64,000 nucleotides of DNA from Metopolophium dirhodum (GCF_019925205.1 NC_083565.1:19000241-19064240); one strand, 5' to 3'; shown: positions 48,958 through 63,952, numbered from the stretch's first letter. Numbers and translations are program-made. The notes: generated by a model not told the origin, from the letters alone.

Positions 48958-51900
48958 TCACTTTGGTTTTCGGATGAAACGCAACACTAGATAACCTAAC
49001 AATCTGAACACGATAAGGAAGCCGAACAGTATCGCCGTGTTCAGCCATAATGGGAACGATGCACCTTGCGCGTTTACAATGTCCAACGCCGGTATGAAAG
49101 TCGAGTTTTCACACACCGCATACTTGGATTGTTTTGCACACCTGTACGAAAAAAATACATTATTATTATAGAATACGACAAAGGGTAAGTATACATATTA
49201 TGTAATATAAGATATATAACTATAGGCATAGTGCATGTATTATAATATGTGCATCTAGGTATACAGTGGCGCCAAAGGGTATCAACGCTGGCCTTGTATA
49301 ATATGATTTTCCTTATCACCCAACCGCCCACCTAAATTGACCCCTCACCCAAAATATAATGACTATATTTAATATAGTCATTATTTTATCATACCTAATT
49401 AGATAAAAATTATACATGTATAGGTATATTAAAAATACGAAATGCTGATACCTCGAATACAATCTACTGTTACGTCAAATTTGTATATTTAAAAAAACAA
49501 TTAACTCTGTATATGTAGGTACCTAATTCAAAAGTACCTATAGTGATCTATTCACCTATTCAAAACTATAGGAGCAGCTAAGCAGCTTTATTGTATAAAT
49601 AAGATTTGGGCCTACTCAATTTTACCCCTCAATACCCCCCAATTTTTGATTTTTTTTTTAAATTTTATATTATTTGTTTGGGAATTATTATCAGAGAATT
49701 TATAGGCGGCAAGATCTTTTATTTTACTTTTTAATATTTTAAGTTTTTTTTTTTTTTTGATTTATGAAGCGAAACAGAATATTTTTCAACATTTTAATCT
49801 GAAAACCGTGATTTTGTATTAAATACATTTTTATGAACTTTTTTACTATAACTTTCCGAACATTTTCTGAAGACAAAATAAAAACAATTTAAATTTTTTA
49901 GTGGATCGTTAAAGTAAATTTTCCCGTGAGACCCGATTGAGGATTTTGGTGCCATTTTATAGGTGTATAATTCGACCAGAGTATTTTATTAATAGCTACA
50001 TATAGGACAGATATATATATTAGTAGGTAGTATGGTATATGTTATATGGTAGGCACTTACATGATTGGTTCCCCGTCGCTAAATTCGACGATTTGCATGT
50101 TTTGATAGGCGTAATGCACCATACTGAGATACTGCATCCACTGCAACCAGCTAGGAATATTTGTCGCCAAGTAGCCGCCAAAAAGTTGTGTGGCCAGCGT
50201 GTACAGGGCGCTGATCGTAATCGAGACTTGCATGTCCATGCAAAACGCTCCCACGAAAAACCCTACGCTCTGTAAACGGAAAAGGTATTTTTGTTATTTT
50301 TAGTAATCAGAGGCAAATCGCACCACGTAATATAGTATTCAATTCAATTTACCTGAGCGACGATGGTATTCAACAGTAGAAACATTAATAGGGTGAAGAA
50401 TGTACTGACACTATGCATGCCGAGCATTGGGTAGGAGATCAGATGATAGACGGCTGGCAAGGTGATTGTCAACGGCAGTTCGCCGACCATTTTGGCCAGA
50501 TAATACGCGCTCAAGCGATACGCTCCACTCTGGCGTTCTTTATTGATAACTTCTCTTTCGGGAGGGACTGCAATAAACAATAAAATCACAGTTATAATTG
50601 ATACAGGTATAGCCGTCATAACACTGCTGTAGTCTCGTCGTATATCGAGTGACTATTATAATATATTATGATATTGTGCAGGTACTTACAAGACGACAGT
50701 GTACCGAAATGAGCAAAAAGCATCCAGTAAGTAGTGGAAAAGAACATCCACCCCTGGATGTTCTGCAAAGATTGTTCTGTACGCGGCAATTGAAACCACA
50801 GCAGACCGGCCAACAAGCCCAGCGCAATGGTTTGCACCCAGTTCAAAGTGCTGAGCATTTGAGGACGCGCTTCTTGGAAGTTCCTCTGACTCAACACCTA
50901 AACAACGAAATACCATATAAATCCTGTGTCATGTTATGATTACACTGTATAATGATATGTTATTACTTTAAACTGTGTCCAAAAGCTGGTGGGCCATTGC
51001 CAAGTAAAATCTTCGTCAGACGTAGAAGTCGAAGAATGGCTCTGACTGTCGGGCCATAAATTTTTCGCCTCGTCTTCGTGAACTACAATTAAGTCAAAAG
51101 TTAAACGATGTCGATCACGTCTTACATTTGTGTATTTACACCACAAAACTAAATTTTCTACACACCTCTGATGGCAGTATAACACTTTTCATTGCTATCT
51201 GTGGACGAGTCACTGAACGCTGTACAAATATGACCGTTGGTAGCATTCATGGGCCATTGATAGTTATCTGTACAATGCAAACAGATTATTAGATTAGGAC
51301 ATTGGGTACAGTTATAACAATATTAGCTGTCTAACGTTTATGGGCATATTTAATTACGTTTAGGTATAGTGATCTTTATAATAATTAATAATAATAATAA
51401 TATAAATTAATTATTTAAATATATGATAATATAACTATTATACCATTGTTATGATTGTGGCGATAGTTATTTAGGTACTTGTCACACGTGCAATTCAAAT
51501 GCAACAATTCTTGTTGATAATAATCGTCCTGGGCTCGTTGTGCGGCGGCTATTATCTTTTGTTTCATTTCTTCCGTGCCTTTAACTTGTTCCACTATAAA
51601 TTAATTATACCTCAGTCTTAGTAACATAATCACAACAGATCTTAGGTAATTAAACACTATGTTTGATGAAACTTACGAATGAAGTCGGCCGGATTGTAAT
51701 GTGGGGCTATCGTCATTCCAATGTTACTAAAGAAATTTACTACTTTATTGATGTCACCAAAGTATGCAGTCTATATTTAAAACAAAACAATAGTTTTATA
51801 GTTTGTAATATATATATTATATATATATAATATATTTAGGTAGATACAAAATGTAGTTAAACGCTATTTATTAAATATGAATATTTTTTTATGTTTTTTT

Positions 51901-54900
51901 TTTAGTGTTTCGTACCTGTCCATTACAGATCAAAAGTAATTTGTCAAACATATGAAATATTTGCGATGACGGTTGGTGAACAGTAACTACAATAGTTTTC
52001 CCTTCTTTTTCGGCGTATTTCTTTAGCGACCACATCAATTTGTAAGCCGAATGAGAGTCCAGTCCAGTCGTGGGTTCCTAAACAACATACGGTGAGTGTC
52101 AATTATTAATTCAAATCAAGCTGAAGGATTATCGACTACTAGGTCTTATACTCACATCTAGCAGCATTAAAGCGGGATTGGTTAAGAGCTCGCAAGCGAT
52201 GTTAGCTCGTTTCTTTTCACCCCCAGACAAACCACGCTTCATGTAGTCCCCGATAACTGAAATCAAACAAGTGTACAGTTGAGATTAGTTCAGTGTTAGT
52301 TCATATATTATACGGATTTACAAAAAAGGAGCTTTTAATGTGCATATTTTAATCACATAAGCTTAATGAGGTAATTATATTGTAGAATATTATTAACTAA
52401 ATATAGGGAATTCGTTTTGTTGTTAAATACAATATTTAACACACGTCGTAATCTGTAAGTATGTTTTAGTTAAAAAAAAATGTTTGGTAAATAATAACAA
52501 GGAAACTGGCGATTTAGTATTACTGCAGCAGCGCTACATTATAATATTGTCTTTGCCCGCGCAGCAGTGCCTATCTCTGTATAGAAACATAAAAAATATC
52601 AAATACCAATACAATATAGGTATATGCATCATGGTACTGTAATTTATTGACGGTGAATTATTCATTTTACAAGAAAACGGTAAACTGAATAATAATACGA
52701 ATTCGAAGAAAACATCAGCTAAACTCTGTACACCGATAAGTTGCATACATTTTCGAGAACGTCTATATAAAAACAAAATGCGCGGTATAATCAAGTTTAC
52801 TGTATAGGAACATATTATACTGTCTTGCGATTTGCAAAAATCGTTATTACACCACTAAATATTATATAAAATTTATACAGAAACGTCAAAAACGAAATTA
52901 ATAGACGCTCGTGATTTCAATATAACATAACGTATATAATTACCGAAACGTCCAAGACGTTCGTATTTTTTGGAAATCATAACGATAATTTGTACACGGA
53001 GTCGTGTACACCGCATGATTATAATAATATTAATTATTATATTAAGTGATGTGTACAATGTACATATTATTTATATTTTAAAATAAAGGTATATAGATAA
53101 TGCACAGCCATCGATTATTGTTTATAGATATATACAATATACATATTATATATATAATATAGTATAACACGAAGGGTAACCTTGGTTAACCTTTAAGATA
53201 GATTAGCGTATATAATACTCTCGTACACATATTTGTTATTCGCTTTTTTTGTATTTTTGATGCGGTTTTATTTCTCGATCGGTTATGCAACCACATCACC
53301 GCTACAGCGCCCGAACAAAGCACACTCGTTCAACAGTCCCCATGCGTGTGCGTGTGTTCGCGTATACATAATATCATTTCCAACGATTATTCTAATCTAA
53401 TTTATTGTATCGATCTATTATAATATTATGTTATGTGCGGCGCACCGCTGTTAATCGGACCCGGATGCCTATATAATAATATATATAATGTATACACGGA
53501 TTTACATACTTGTATCTTGACAGTTGTTCAGATCGAGCACGTCTATGATATGATCAACGTACTGCATTTTCTGACCGCGAGATAATGAGTCGGGAAGTCT
53601 CAGCAGTGCAGCGTACTGCGATCGCGATCATGAAAATAAAACGATACATTATATTAATATCAGTCATTACTCAAATCATTAGTAGTTGTTACTGGTATTA
53701 TAATTTAATACAGCGCAATTACGTAGTTTGTTATAATAATAATAATATTATCGCCGTCATTATTCGTGAATATATAATATTATTAATAATTGTCCAAACT
53801 GCGTTTTATGCGTAATACATACCTCGAGCGTTTGTCTCATAGTCAAGTCCGGGAAGAAGATGTCTTGTTGTAATACGTAACAGATGCGCCGCTTGCACCG
53901 CTTGTTGAGACGCTCGCGATTCAGGTGTATGCACCCCGAGTCCAACTTGGTCCGGCCCGATAGACAGTTTAGCAAAGTTGTTTTTCCACATCCTTTAAAA
54001 TATAAAAACGAACATATTGAAATTATTACCACGATCGGTCTATTGTATTATTATTATTTATATACTATTCATATTATATTATTATCTGACCCAATGCTTT
54101 TTAATGTACCCATACCTAAAATATATTATTACAATTTATCGTTAAAAACATAATACGTCTTGTAGATATTTATCTTAAAGTAGAAAAAATGTAATTATCA
54201 GCTATATGATGATATAATATTATGTAATCATAATTAGAAAAAATACGTGTTATATTCGTGGAGAACTCAACTTAGGTACCTATGTAGCATTGTTAATTTC
54301 CTTAATCTGAAATGTTTACCTATGTAAGCGGTGGGATTTAGTAATAAAGTACCAATATAGGCCTAGTCGATAAAGATAAACTTTATAGCTTCTATATTAT
54401 GATTGGACCTTATTTTAAGAATTTATTCTTATTCCTTAAATAATGGTATACCATCATAAAGGGTGTTGGTGTCCGATGATATCCTCTGACAGACGGGCAG
54501 GTAAAATGTTTAAGATCAACTGATGTTTATTGTTTTGATATCATATATAGGATATGTGGATCATAAGAATGTTGAAACTTGGAATTGAAAAGCTTTGAAG
54601 TGCGGTATCGGACTCACCTGAAGGTCCCATTACGGCCAACACCTGTCCCGGTTTCACGACTCCACTGATGTTTTTCAGCACGTGTCTCTTGTCGTCTAGC
54701 GTCACCGTCAGGTTGCTGAAAGTCAGCTCGATCGGCCGATGTGCGGGCAACGGGTGCATGCATCCCGGGGGTTCTTGCACGTTCACTCCGTTTTCCAACC
54801 TGTAACAATATATTAAATAATAATTGTTATTTGTTATAATATAATAACATCAGTGTTCTATGAAATTAAAATTCATGATCTAAACCACATCTTGCATTTA

Positions 54901-57555
54901 AGAGCATTGCTGCGGCGCACAAAATACGACTCTAAAATTCATATTGAATTTTACGGTTTTTTTCTCTCGACCGACGACGTTATTCGGTTAATTTTGATTA
55001 TTTGATCAAGAGACAAAAATGTTATTACAATAGGTTCACCGACCCACGTGATGTGTAACGCTGTAGCAGATGTCAACGAACCAGCTATATATACTATTTA
55101 CCAGACGAAAACACACGCACGCAAATATATTATGTACAAATATATATATATATGTGTGTGTGTGTGGACCGATTTCGATTCGACATATGCACATTTTCGG
55201 GTCTCGCAATCATTTAGCATTAGTTAACACCGATTAAAAAACCATACGCAATTTCGTTTATTCCCGAATCACGACTATTATTATTATTATTATTGTTATT
55301 TGTTATTCATCTGGTGTGTTGTATTATACGAGTGCAGCAAGTGCGCAGCAGCAGCAGTATTTTGTTTTCCCCGTTATATTATAGCCGTGCGAACTACATT
55401 AAATATTAAAAAAAATATACGTATGATAATGTATACGACTCGACGATAAATACGTTTATTGTTATTATTCACCGCTTATATTATTTTGTCCGTCTGCAGA
55501 GATTTCGCGATGTAAAAAAGCAGATCGGGCTACGATTTTTAATATTTATTACATTATATACCTACCTACTTCCGAGCTCGTTGGGCGCGCACAACAACTG
55601 CGCGTCTATAACGTAACGGCACAGTATTCCGCGCGAGAGTCGATAGTATAATGTATCGTATAAATGTATAATGAGATTTAAGTTCACAGTGACCTTATCC
55701 GATTTCAATTTACGCCTTTAAATATAATTTAAATATATGCTTTACGCTGCAAGCCGCAGCTGTTGTTAACATATTAATATTACGAGAGCGTGCGGCGGCG
55801 GCGCTAACCCATTCCGCTGATACTGCAAAAATAATAACAAGCTGACGATAAGATCCAGAGATTCGTGAATCGTAATGATATCGTATTAATTTTTTTATTA
55901 CTCTGTTGCACGGATTATTATTATTATTATTCAGCGTTTCGTTTATCGCTGCGCTTACACCTATACGCGGTTTCTTTTGAGTCACGTTTAACTCTAATGT
56001 ATAATAATACCGCGAAGCACTACAGCCGGATCGATGCAGAAAAAACACTTATTTCTATTACGATAATATAACCTAACTATTATGCTCATCTAGTTTTTAT
56101 TCGCGATTACTACACAATATCATAGACTGTCTCGTCGGTAATTAGAACTAAACGAATATTAAATAATTGCTATAAACGCGCTGCAGATAAAGCAGATAAT
56201 TAGAACGCGTAGGCTTAATCAGCAGATATCGTAACTGCATAGTAGCTGATGTCTATATCGTATCGAGATTGATTGTGACAGACGTCTGAAAAAAATGAGT
56301 CTCGCGTGCAGTGATATCATCGCAGAGAAGTTGTTGTGATATTGTCTTTTTCGAAATACACATTTTACACCGCGCGTTCTTTGATGTTTAAAAGACATCG
56401 TTTCAACACCACATTTATTTGCGCCATTGTACATATAATTGCAGTAATTTGTCAACGAAGACGACTATTATAGCTAGTATTTGAAAAAAAAAAACACGAC
56501 ATATTTAAATATCAATTAATATGACGTATATAGAGTGTATACATCATTTACTGTATATATATAGAATAAAGTTAAATAAACACATAGTGCATTAAAACAC
56601 GCATTCCTCAACTATGCACAATCTGACCGTTTACTATTATTATAGTCCACGGTCGCAGCTACCATATAGTGCATATAAAAATATATTGATTGCAATCGTA
56701 ACGGATAGGCGAACGTTCGAACCGAAGTATAATAATTATTATATCATGTGACGTGTATGCGTTTTAATCGTTTTCCGTTTTATTATTATTATTTTTTTTT
56801 CTAGTTGGCAAGCGTCACACGAATAGTCAACAACTTATATGCACCGATGGCTGCAGTGTTTATGTATTTTTTTATATATATAATATATATATATATACAC
56901 CAGTTCCTATAAGCTATATTATAGGTATATAATAATAATATATTAATATACGACCGCGAGTTCTACACCACTTTCTATTTCTCTTCGTTTCAGATGACCT
57001 GCTGACAAGACCGGTTAAACTTCATCGGGACGTATAGCTGGTACGCTATATTATAGTAATATATACACTGCACGAATATAATAAAATAATAATAACACAA
57101 TATCTCGCGCAGTCACTAAAAAAAATCTTAATCATCATCGCTTTTCAAACCGACGATCGATTTTTATTTTATTTTACGATTTTAACACACAGAAAGCTAT
57201 ATTATAATGTACGCATGCAACAATGAGTGGTCGAGGCCAAAGCTCACTTGCAGAAAGTTCGCAATATTATATACTTTAGGTTTGCCATATATATTATAAT
57301 ACATAAACACACTTTCTACAGCTGCACGAAGAGGAAGGTTTTTTTATTCAACTATACAATATACCGACGAGAAATTACTTTTAGATTTATTGTAACAAAA
57401 TATATAAGTACGAAATTTGCTAATATGGTATATGGATTGAAAATGTACGTAAATTCTGAACAGACGAATGTGTATTAATTGTACAGACTGACAAAAAAAA
57501 AAATTAAAAAAAAAAAATCAACTTACAAACAATGCGCGAGAAGTTTCTTGATCAT
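48958..57555 (-). CDS. ABCG-family (White-type) half ABC transporter
   Basis: Fourteen phase-consistent exons give 675 residues: 57527-57555, 54618-54799, 53823-53992, 53510-53615, 52156-52256, 51916-52077, 51677-51770, 51444-51593, 51166-51267, 50967-51082, 50690-50897, 50353-50567, 50061-50269, 48958-49141. The nucleotide-binding domain comes first, as in all ABCG proteins: Walker A 'GPSGCGKTT' across an intron, Q-loop 'YVLQQDIFFPDLT', signature 'LSGGEKKR', Walker B 'ALMLLDEPTTGLD', H-loop 'IVVTVHQPSS'. An acidic Ser/Thr-rich linker ('HSSTSTSDED') precedes about six membrane segments. It must dimerise to pump a lipid or other hydrophobic substrate; the substrate cannot be read. The 29-base first exon (MIKKLLAHC) is inferred from phase, a GTAAGT donor and an upstream in-frame stop. 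I cannot name the subclade. Confidence 0.93.
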
Positions 57556-60080
57556 TTCGTACCACGAGCGCTGCAAGGTGTTCTAACCGCGAACAGCGAA
57601 CGCACTGCAGCAATATCAGTGTAGTCGTGTGTACGTGCGTGGTGTGTGCCCGTTAAAACGCGATAGGAGGAAAAAATATTTCAAAACTATTTAGCCATTG
57701 GTCCACTGATAAAAGACCATCAGCAACACTTGGGCGGATGTAGGCCGTGCGAACTGTATTATTATTATTATTACTACTATTATTATTAAATGTTTGCATA
57801 CGTTTTATCGACTACCCGCGTGGTATTCGGCTGGCCGGTATTGTATTTTTGCTAACGATCAGATTTTTTTTTCCTATACACATATCGTAACGTTTTCGAT
57901 AAATCCGTTTTGGAGTTCGCAAATACGTGTGCGCGTGTGTGTGTATACATTGCGATTGTGTCTGGGCGTGGGGACATTCCGTTCGGACCGTGAGAGAGCT
58001 GCTATATATTGTTTGCCATGGCGAAAAAAATACGATTTCCGGAAAACGAGATAGAGATAAAAATATAGTTCGATAAAAATTAATAATTATATTATATAGG
58101 TGTATATATAGCCGCCGCCGCCGCCGCGGTCGATTCTATATTTCTCTATATTATTTTATTCACGATAATCTACACGATTTTCTCAAGAAACGTTTTAATC
58201 GGTCAACGTCCTCTATACAATATTATTTCATATAGATGGAAAATCGCAAATTTTTTATTGCAATAATTGATAACGAGTATGTAGGTTTTTTTTTATTCTA
58301 CTGTTTTAAATTCACAGCAAATCCTGAAACTCGTATTACTACGCATAATAATATTAAATATACTTGTAGTGGAACTTTCTACAATTTATACATATGTTAT
58401 AATATGTATATAGAAACCAAATGGTGGTTGCATGAACTTTATTTATAACTTTTCCAAAGACAAAACTGTGTGTATGGCCATTGAGTATGATGCTATACTT
58501 TAAAGGGTTAGGTAAACGAATTAAGTTAACATTTTTAACAAACCGTACACCTAAGTGTATGTAAAAACGAAAGTATAATAATATAACATGCAGGTAGGTT
58601 TACACTTATACGTATATTTGTGATATAAAAACAATGTATAAGTATTACATTTATGTAAAAAACGTAAATTTTAAATTAATTCAATTTCAGAGCTGGTTAG
58701 GTTAGTAACTACCTACACTTAAACCGTATACTGACTGAATTATTCAACATCTCGATGTGCCCTCTATAATACTATAATATAAGACTGCATTCGTGAGATG
58801 ACTCAGTTTTTATTTTGTATTCTTAAAGAAAACTAGTCAGTAAAAGTGTTGCCGACGGGTCAACGAACTCTAAATACGTGCAAATGAATTTACGATTAGG
58901 AAAACGATTTTGGTAGGTACTTAAAATAGTATAGTATATTATTCGTATGTATATGAAAAATAATCCTTAAAAAAAACCAACGTAATTAACGTATAGCTAC
59001 GACTCTAGTGAATTCCGCAATAACGACAAAATTGCAGTTTTAACGAAACATAAATATTATACAAATAATATAATATACGTACATGTGTGGATTTTACGAT
59101 CTGCCGTATAGTAGTTAAACGCGAAACGGCCGTCAGTTATATGACGTTATTATCGTAGTGCGGCGTACCTATACAACAGAAGCTTCGTTGGGTACTGTTA
59201 ATAATATTATACCCAATATTATGATATGGACACGAACCGCGGTTACAAGATAACCGCGATGTATCTGCAGAGAAATGCGCGAACGATCGTCGTCCGAAAA
59301 CGACGACAATAATATAATAATAGTACGACGGAATGTATAATATAATGAGAGTACGTCGGCGGTGGTGATCTCGCGAATTTTAATATTATATTATAACGCG
59401 AAAACCTGAAAACTCCGGCCGCCACCGCCGCACAGACGACCGACTAGCGCGTAACACAGTAATTCACAAATACACAATTAGTAATAATAATATGTTATAG
59501 GTAACTACTAATAAGCGTTGTACACATAACTACTACGCGTGTGAGTGTGTATTAACTGAATGTGCGCGTATGAGTCGAGTCCGCGTTTATCTGCATAAAA
59601 TCCAGATCAATGACCTCCATAATATATTATAATATGATATTTATATATTTATTTGTATAAAAATATTATACACGTGCGTCGCCGTGAAGCAATAGTGTTC
59701 TGGTGCCGTATATGATATTATCATGCCAAAGTCCGCTCGCGAATATCAGTCATTAAAAAAAAAAAAGCTAGCAAATTCGCGGTTCCTGCTGCGCCGTGCC
59801 GTCGAAACGCAATATCTGCGACGTTCGTGCGTGTACAATAATATCGACAAAATTACCAGCGACGGTACACCGAATATTATAATATACGCGAGTGAAATAT
59901 TATTATAACACATTATATTAATAATCATATAATTCATAATATTATTATTATGTCGGTGCAGTACGCACTGCGTTTTAATGAAAATCCGTTCGGGTAAAAA
60001 AAACTTGCTTGACGCGCGTACGGCCGCGGCTGTATTTTTACTTTATTTATTATTGTTATATATTATATTTCGTCGTCGTA
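57556..60080. other. ABCG upstream region, no coding exon seen
   Basis: Mostly AT-rich with AAT and AT microsatellites. Short CG-richer patches occur at 57570-57740, 58110-58130 (GCC repeat) and 59220-59460. It probably holds ABCG promoter or 5' UTR introns. Open frames here are short and unsupported. Confidence 0.35.
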
Positions 60081-63000
60081 TTATATAGCGGGTACAGGTG
60101 AAATCGGACGGGGGAGACCGAGGGGGGGAAACGTAGCCGCCGCCGCTGCCGCTGCCGTTCACTAGGGCAATGGGTCCGGAATGCGGAGCAGCGCACGACG
60201 ATTTATAATACACCTATGCAGCGTATATACACGCAGCGTATATTTATAATACTGGTGTTGTGCGTATCCTCGGCTGAAAAAAAAAACCGCACAACAAAAC
60301 GCGAGTGGTTAGACGGATACGGAGGGAGAGAGAGAGAGAGACATACAGACTGACAGAAAGAAAGAAAACTAATAAATAATATGTATAATAATAATAATAA
60401 TAATAAAAAAACAACAATAATAATAAAGGTGTGCGATGATAATATAATAATAATAATATGATCGTTGCGCGCGGGCAAGTAGGTCGCGCGGTAATTTTTT
60501 TCGCGACGAAGGAGAGGACCGTATAATATTATATGGTATTATAATAATAATAATATAATGTGTACATTATTATACGGCTATGAAGAGGGAAGGGGTTGAT
60601 TAGAAGTGGAGGGGGTAGTGATGGAAGGGGGCGACTGGGAAACGGTCTGTCGGCGGAGGAGAGGGTGGCGTGGAGGAAACGGTGGCGGCGACGATCATAA
60701 TCGGTCAGTGACTCCCGGGCTGCGACGGGGCCGGAGACGCTCGCGGAGGGATGTGTGCGTGGGGTGGTGCAGGGAAGGGGAGGGCCGCGCTTATACCAGA
60801 TTTCCTTGTGCTGTATCCGCGCAAGTGCCATCACCTCCTCCACCAATGATACCTATACCTATACACCACCCACCTATTATATTATTTTGTGGTATAATTG
60901 CTGCTGGTATAAGCGTTAACAAAATATACCGTAACCGCGGCAGTGGTTGTTGTAACACAGTATTATATTATTACTATCATTATAATGATAATAAATAAAA
61001 TAATATGTTACTCGAGCGTGTGTGTGACTTGTCGGCGGGGGCCTCTTTTGTTCGAATTATATTATTCCAAGTATAATATTATTATTATTATGTGGTACCT
61101 ATATCTATATAAATTGCTGTCGGTGTTTTGGCCGACCGTTATTATTATTGCACAATCGCGGGCGCCCAGCACAATTATAGTATTAAGTAGGTGTCTATAT
61201 ACTATAACGAATATAACGTATCGCGATAATAATTACAATAATATTCGGCAATGGCTATGCAACAATGACCCCTCCCCCCCTCCGCCACCCACTGAAAGTC
61301 TCGCCGGCGTCGTATGTATTTAATAATAATATAACGTCGTGTAGACAGTCGTGTCGGCGGGGGTCAACGGCCGGCGACGGATCCGGCCGACGATCGCGTC
61401 TTGTCTCCGGGCGCGCGTTTTTGCCGGCGGAATCGACGCGCCACGACGTCCCTTCTTCCTCCCGCGGCGTGCAGCGTGGCGAACGAGAAGATCGTACAGC
61501 GGAGATCCTACTACAACACACTATGCGGGCCGGCGGGCGGGCGGATTTGCGGACGACAAGGACGCGGTGCGATTTTCCGGGCGCTGCAAGGACGGACACG
61601 CGACCGGGACGAGCCCGCGGTGTGCGCGCGTGTGTGTGTGTGCGTGTGTGTGTGTTTGGCGTGTACGCGCGCGGCGGGACGGGGCGGTGGCGGTGCTATA
61701 GGCGAAGCGGCGGCGGCGGCAGTTAGCGCGCGTACACACGAATCTGGGACATAGTTCAACGGCCGGCTAACCGCGGCGGAACAACAACTGGGCTATATAC
61801 ATATTATTGTTATTATTATTATTATGTACATGTACGTCTCGTTGGTTTTGTTTTTACCTTTTTCGCCTCATCGCGCTCGCGATCGAAATCATTATTCCAC
61901 GCGCCTTGGTCTCGATCAAATATAACGCGATTCCCGTAGGTATGACAATATTAATAATAAGGTATATTATGAATATTATCACATTCGCAGTAGTACACCT
62001 GGTATACTATGGTATACAGACGCGTATTCTTTCGCGCCAGCCACCCCCGTAACCCATCGCGGGCTGGGCAGTAATCTGTGAAAATCGAAATTAACCGTTT
62101 CGACGAAGAGCGCGGGTTCGAGGAAATCCTCTCGCCGCCGCTGAGAAAACTTCGACGAGAGACAAGGACGACGCTCGCGAGTTTATATAGTCAGCTGGAG
62201 TTTATATAGTCAGCTGACGGGGGCGGCCGTTGCATCACGGAAACGCGACGGGGTGGTGGGGTTTACCGGGCGGCGCGGCGCTAGTGAAAGTTACCAGTGT
62301 AGCGACCCAGCGGCGGCCGGCCAACGACCTCTCCTCTCCACGAAATCGACCGTAACGGTTGTATATGTGTGGCAGTGTCCTCCACCTTATTATAATAATG
62401 ATATATATATTTTGTATAGTAATTATTGTTAAAATATTATTTTTACGTGCACGCACGCATGTGTGATAATCTACATACATATTATTTTCTTACGTCCGCG
62501 GGTTGCGGGGAATTCACTGCATTATAGTATTATTAGTTTTTTTTATCGTCGAGACAGCCGACCCCTCACCGTCTCGGTCTTAAAAATAATGATGAAAAAA
62601 CAAATAAAATCGATATGATATTATTATATTACGAAAATAATATATAATAATATTATAACACGCGTGCTGATGAGGCCGTCGACCCCGTGGCGGGACGACG
62701 ATAATATAACATAGTTACGTAAATTCGTCGGAGTGACGCCGCCGTCGACTTCGCGGCGCGGTTCACGGGTCGCGCGAAAACGCGTGTATATTATAATTTA
62801 TAATATTATTACTATACGAATGCCGATGATGATCGCGCGCGCCGTCTCCGGAACATGCGCGCACTGCAGCAACACCGTTTGATTTATTTTCGCGAGTCCG
62901 GGCGGCGGCCGAGTTATGCGCCGGCGAGACGGGGAGCGAAGAAGACGATAAGAAGACGGCGTGGAGAATAAAAATCGGGAGGGAGTGGACGATGTGAGGC

Positions 63001-63180
63001 GGCGGAGGTGGAAAAGAGGTGCGTGCCAAAAAAACGCTAGGCTCCGGGTACGTGTAGCGATACGACAAGACATTGTGTTCCGCGGTAATGTGGCACCGGG
63101 CCAGCGCAGCGGATCGCATCGCGCCGCGCGTTGTGCCAGATTCGAACGCGCGCGCGTACGCGTCCTGTTCCTTGCCATTC
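60081..63180. promoter_or_regulatory. Extended CG-rich low-complexity block, promoter-like
   Basis: Four CG-rich patches (about 60085-60200, 60590-60850, 61260-61790, 62040-63180) alternate with AAT repeats. Frames are open in several registers on both strands over the same bases, with Arg/Gly/Pro/Ala-rich peptides, which indicates composition and not genes. It includes GA (60328-60342) and GT (61627-61660) microsatellites. On the minus strand a donor-like GTAAGA follows CG-rich DNA at about 62490, so a non-coding ABCG first exon is possible. Function is inferred. Confidence 0.4.
62179..62216. repeat. Perfect 19 bp direct tandem repeat, two copies
   Basis: 'gagtttatatagtcagctg' occurs at 62179-62197 and again, identical and adjacent, at 62198-62216. 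Each copy contains TTTATATA and a CAGCTG E-box. It lies within the CG-rich block. Confidence 0.9.
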
Positions 63181-63782
63181 GAGATTTGTTGTAGTCGTCG
63201 TCGTTTATTATATTTTGTTTTTCTCTCTGTGTAATACATACGTGGTACCTATTATGTTTATAATGCACAGACTGCCGCGGCGCATCTCGTTCGTTGCGAC
63301 GACCAAAATATTATGTTTTTCATTATTATATCATAATATTATATAATGTCATTTACATCATACTAAAATGCAATAAAATATAATATAAGCGCTCGGCTTG
63401 ATTTGGTGGGGGGGGGGAGGATGTGGACGGGTAGACCCAACTCATCGTTTAAGCGTACCCCTCCCACGACACAACACAGTGTTATTTGTTTAAAGTGGTG
63501 CACAACATATTATAATATGTCCTAAATGCCGAAAATTTATAATATTGTAACGACAGTGATTTGCAGTACGTTCCATCGACGAATTACCGATTTGCGTAAA
63601 CAAACACACACTTGTTATAGTAAGTGCTAGTTCATCATAGGTTATAGGCAACTGCAGTCAGCAGCACGTCGTGTAGTGGTTATGGGTGTATAATAATTAT
63701 TATATAATGATGAGATCGGCGTAGCACTATAATTGAGCACTCAAACTTGGCATTGTATAGGGGGAATTAGGGCTCTCGCAGC
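63181..63782. other. AT-rich flank after the CG-rich block
   Basis: It holds an 11-base G run at about 63406 and no recognisable gene. Nothing else can be supported. Confidence 0.35.
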
Positions 63783-63952
63783 GTGAAGTTAGCGGGAGGT
63801 TTATATAATCGCGGATAATCCACAGGGTAAGATATGGCGGGATATCCGGATATACTAATTTTTATTTTTGTATATTCTGAAAGCACTAATTGAATACTAA
63901 AAATTGGAACTTCAGCGGGAATCAGTGCTTTCCATGCTCCCGCTAACTTCAC
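63783..63952. mobile_element. Short inverted-repeat element (MITE-like, 170 bp)
   Basis: Terminal 16 bp inverted repeats are perfect: 'gtgaagttagcgggag' at 63783-63798 and its complement at 63937-63952. An additional partial inner copy, 'gaacttcagcggga', lies at 63907-63920. The 63-codon minus-strand frame across it is a by-product. No clear target duplication is visible at the flanks. Confidence 0.75.

Noticed and set aside
50039..50939. Plus-strand frames over ABCG exons
   Set aside because: Antisense shadows of minus-strand exons that encode conserved ABCG membrane segments.
61265..61726. 153-codon plus-strand frame and several overlapping frames on both strands
   Set aside because: All frames are open at once in CG-rich low-complexity DNA with GT repeats, and no domain or splice context supports any of them.
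62100..62140. 'gggttcgag' considered as a tRNA B box
   Set aside because: No matching acceptor stem, A box or anticodon arm at the right distance.
62763..63239. 158- and 156-codon minus-strand frames
   Set aside because: Two overlapping registers, repetitive Arg/Ser/Thr-rich peptides and no recognisable family; treated as non-coding.
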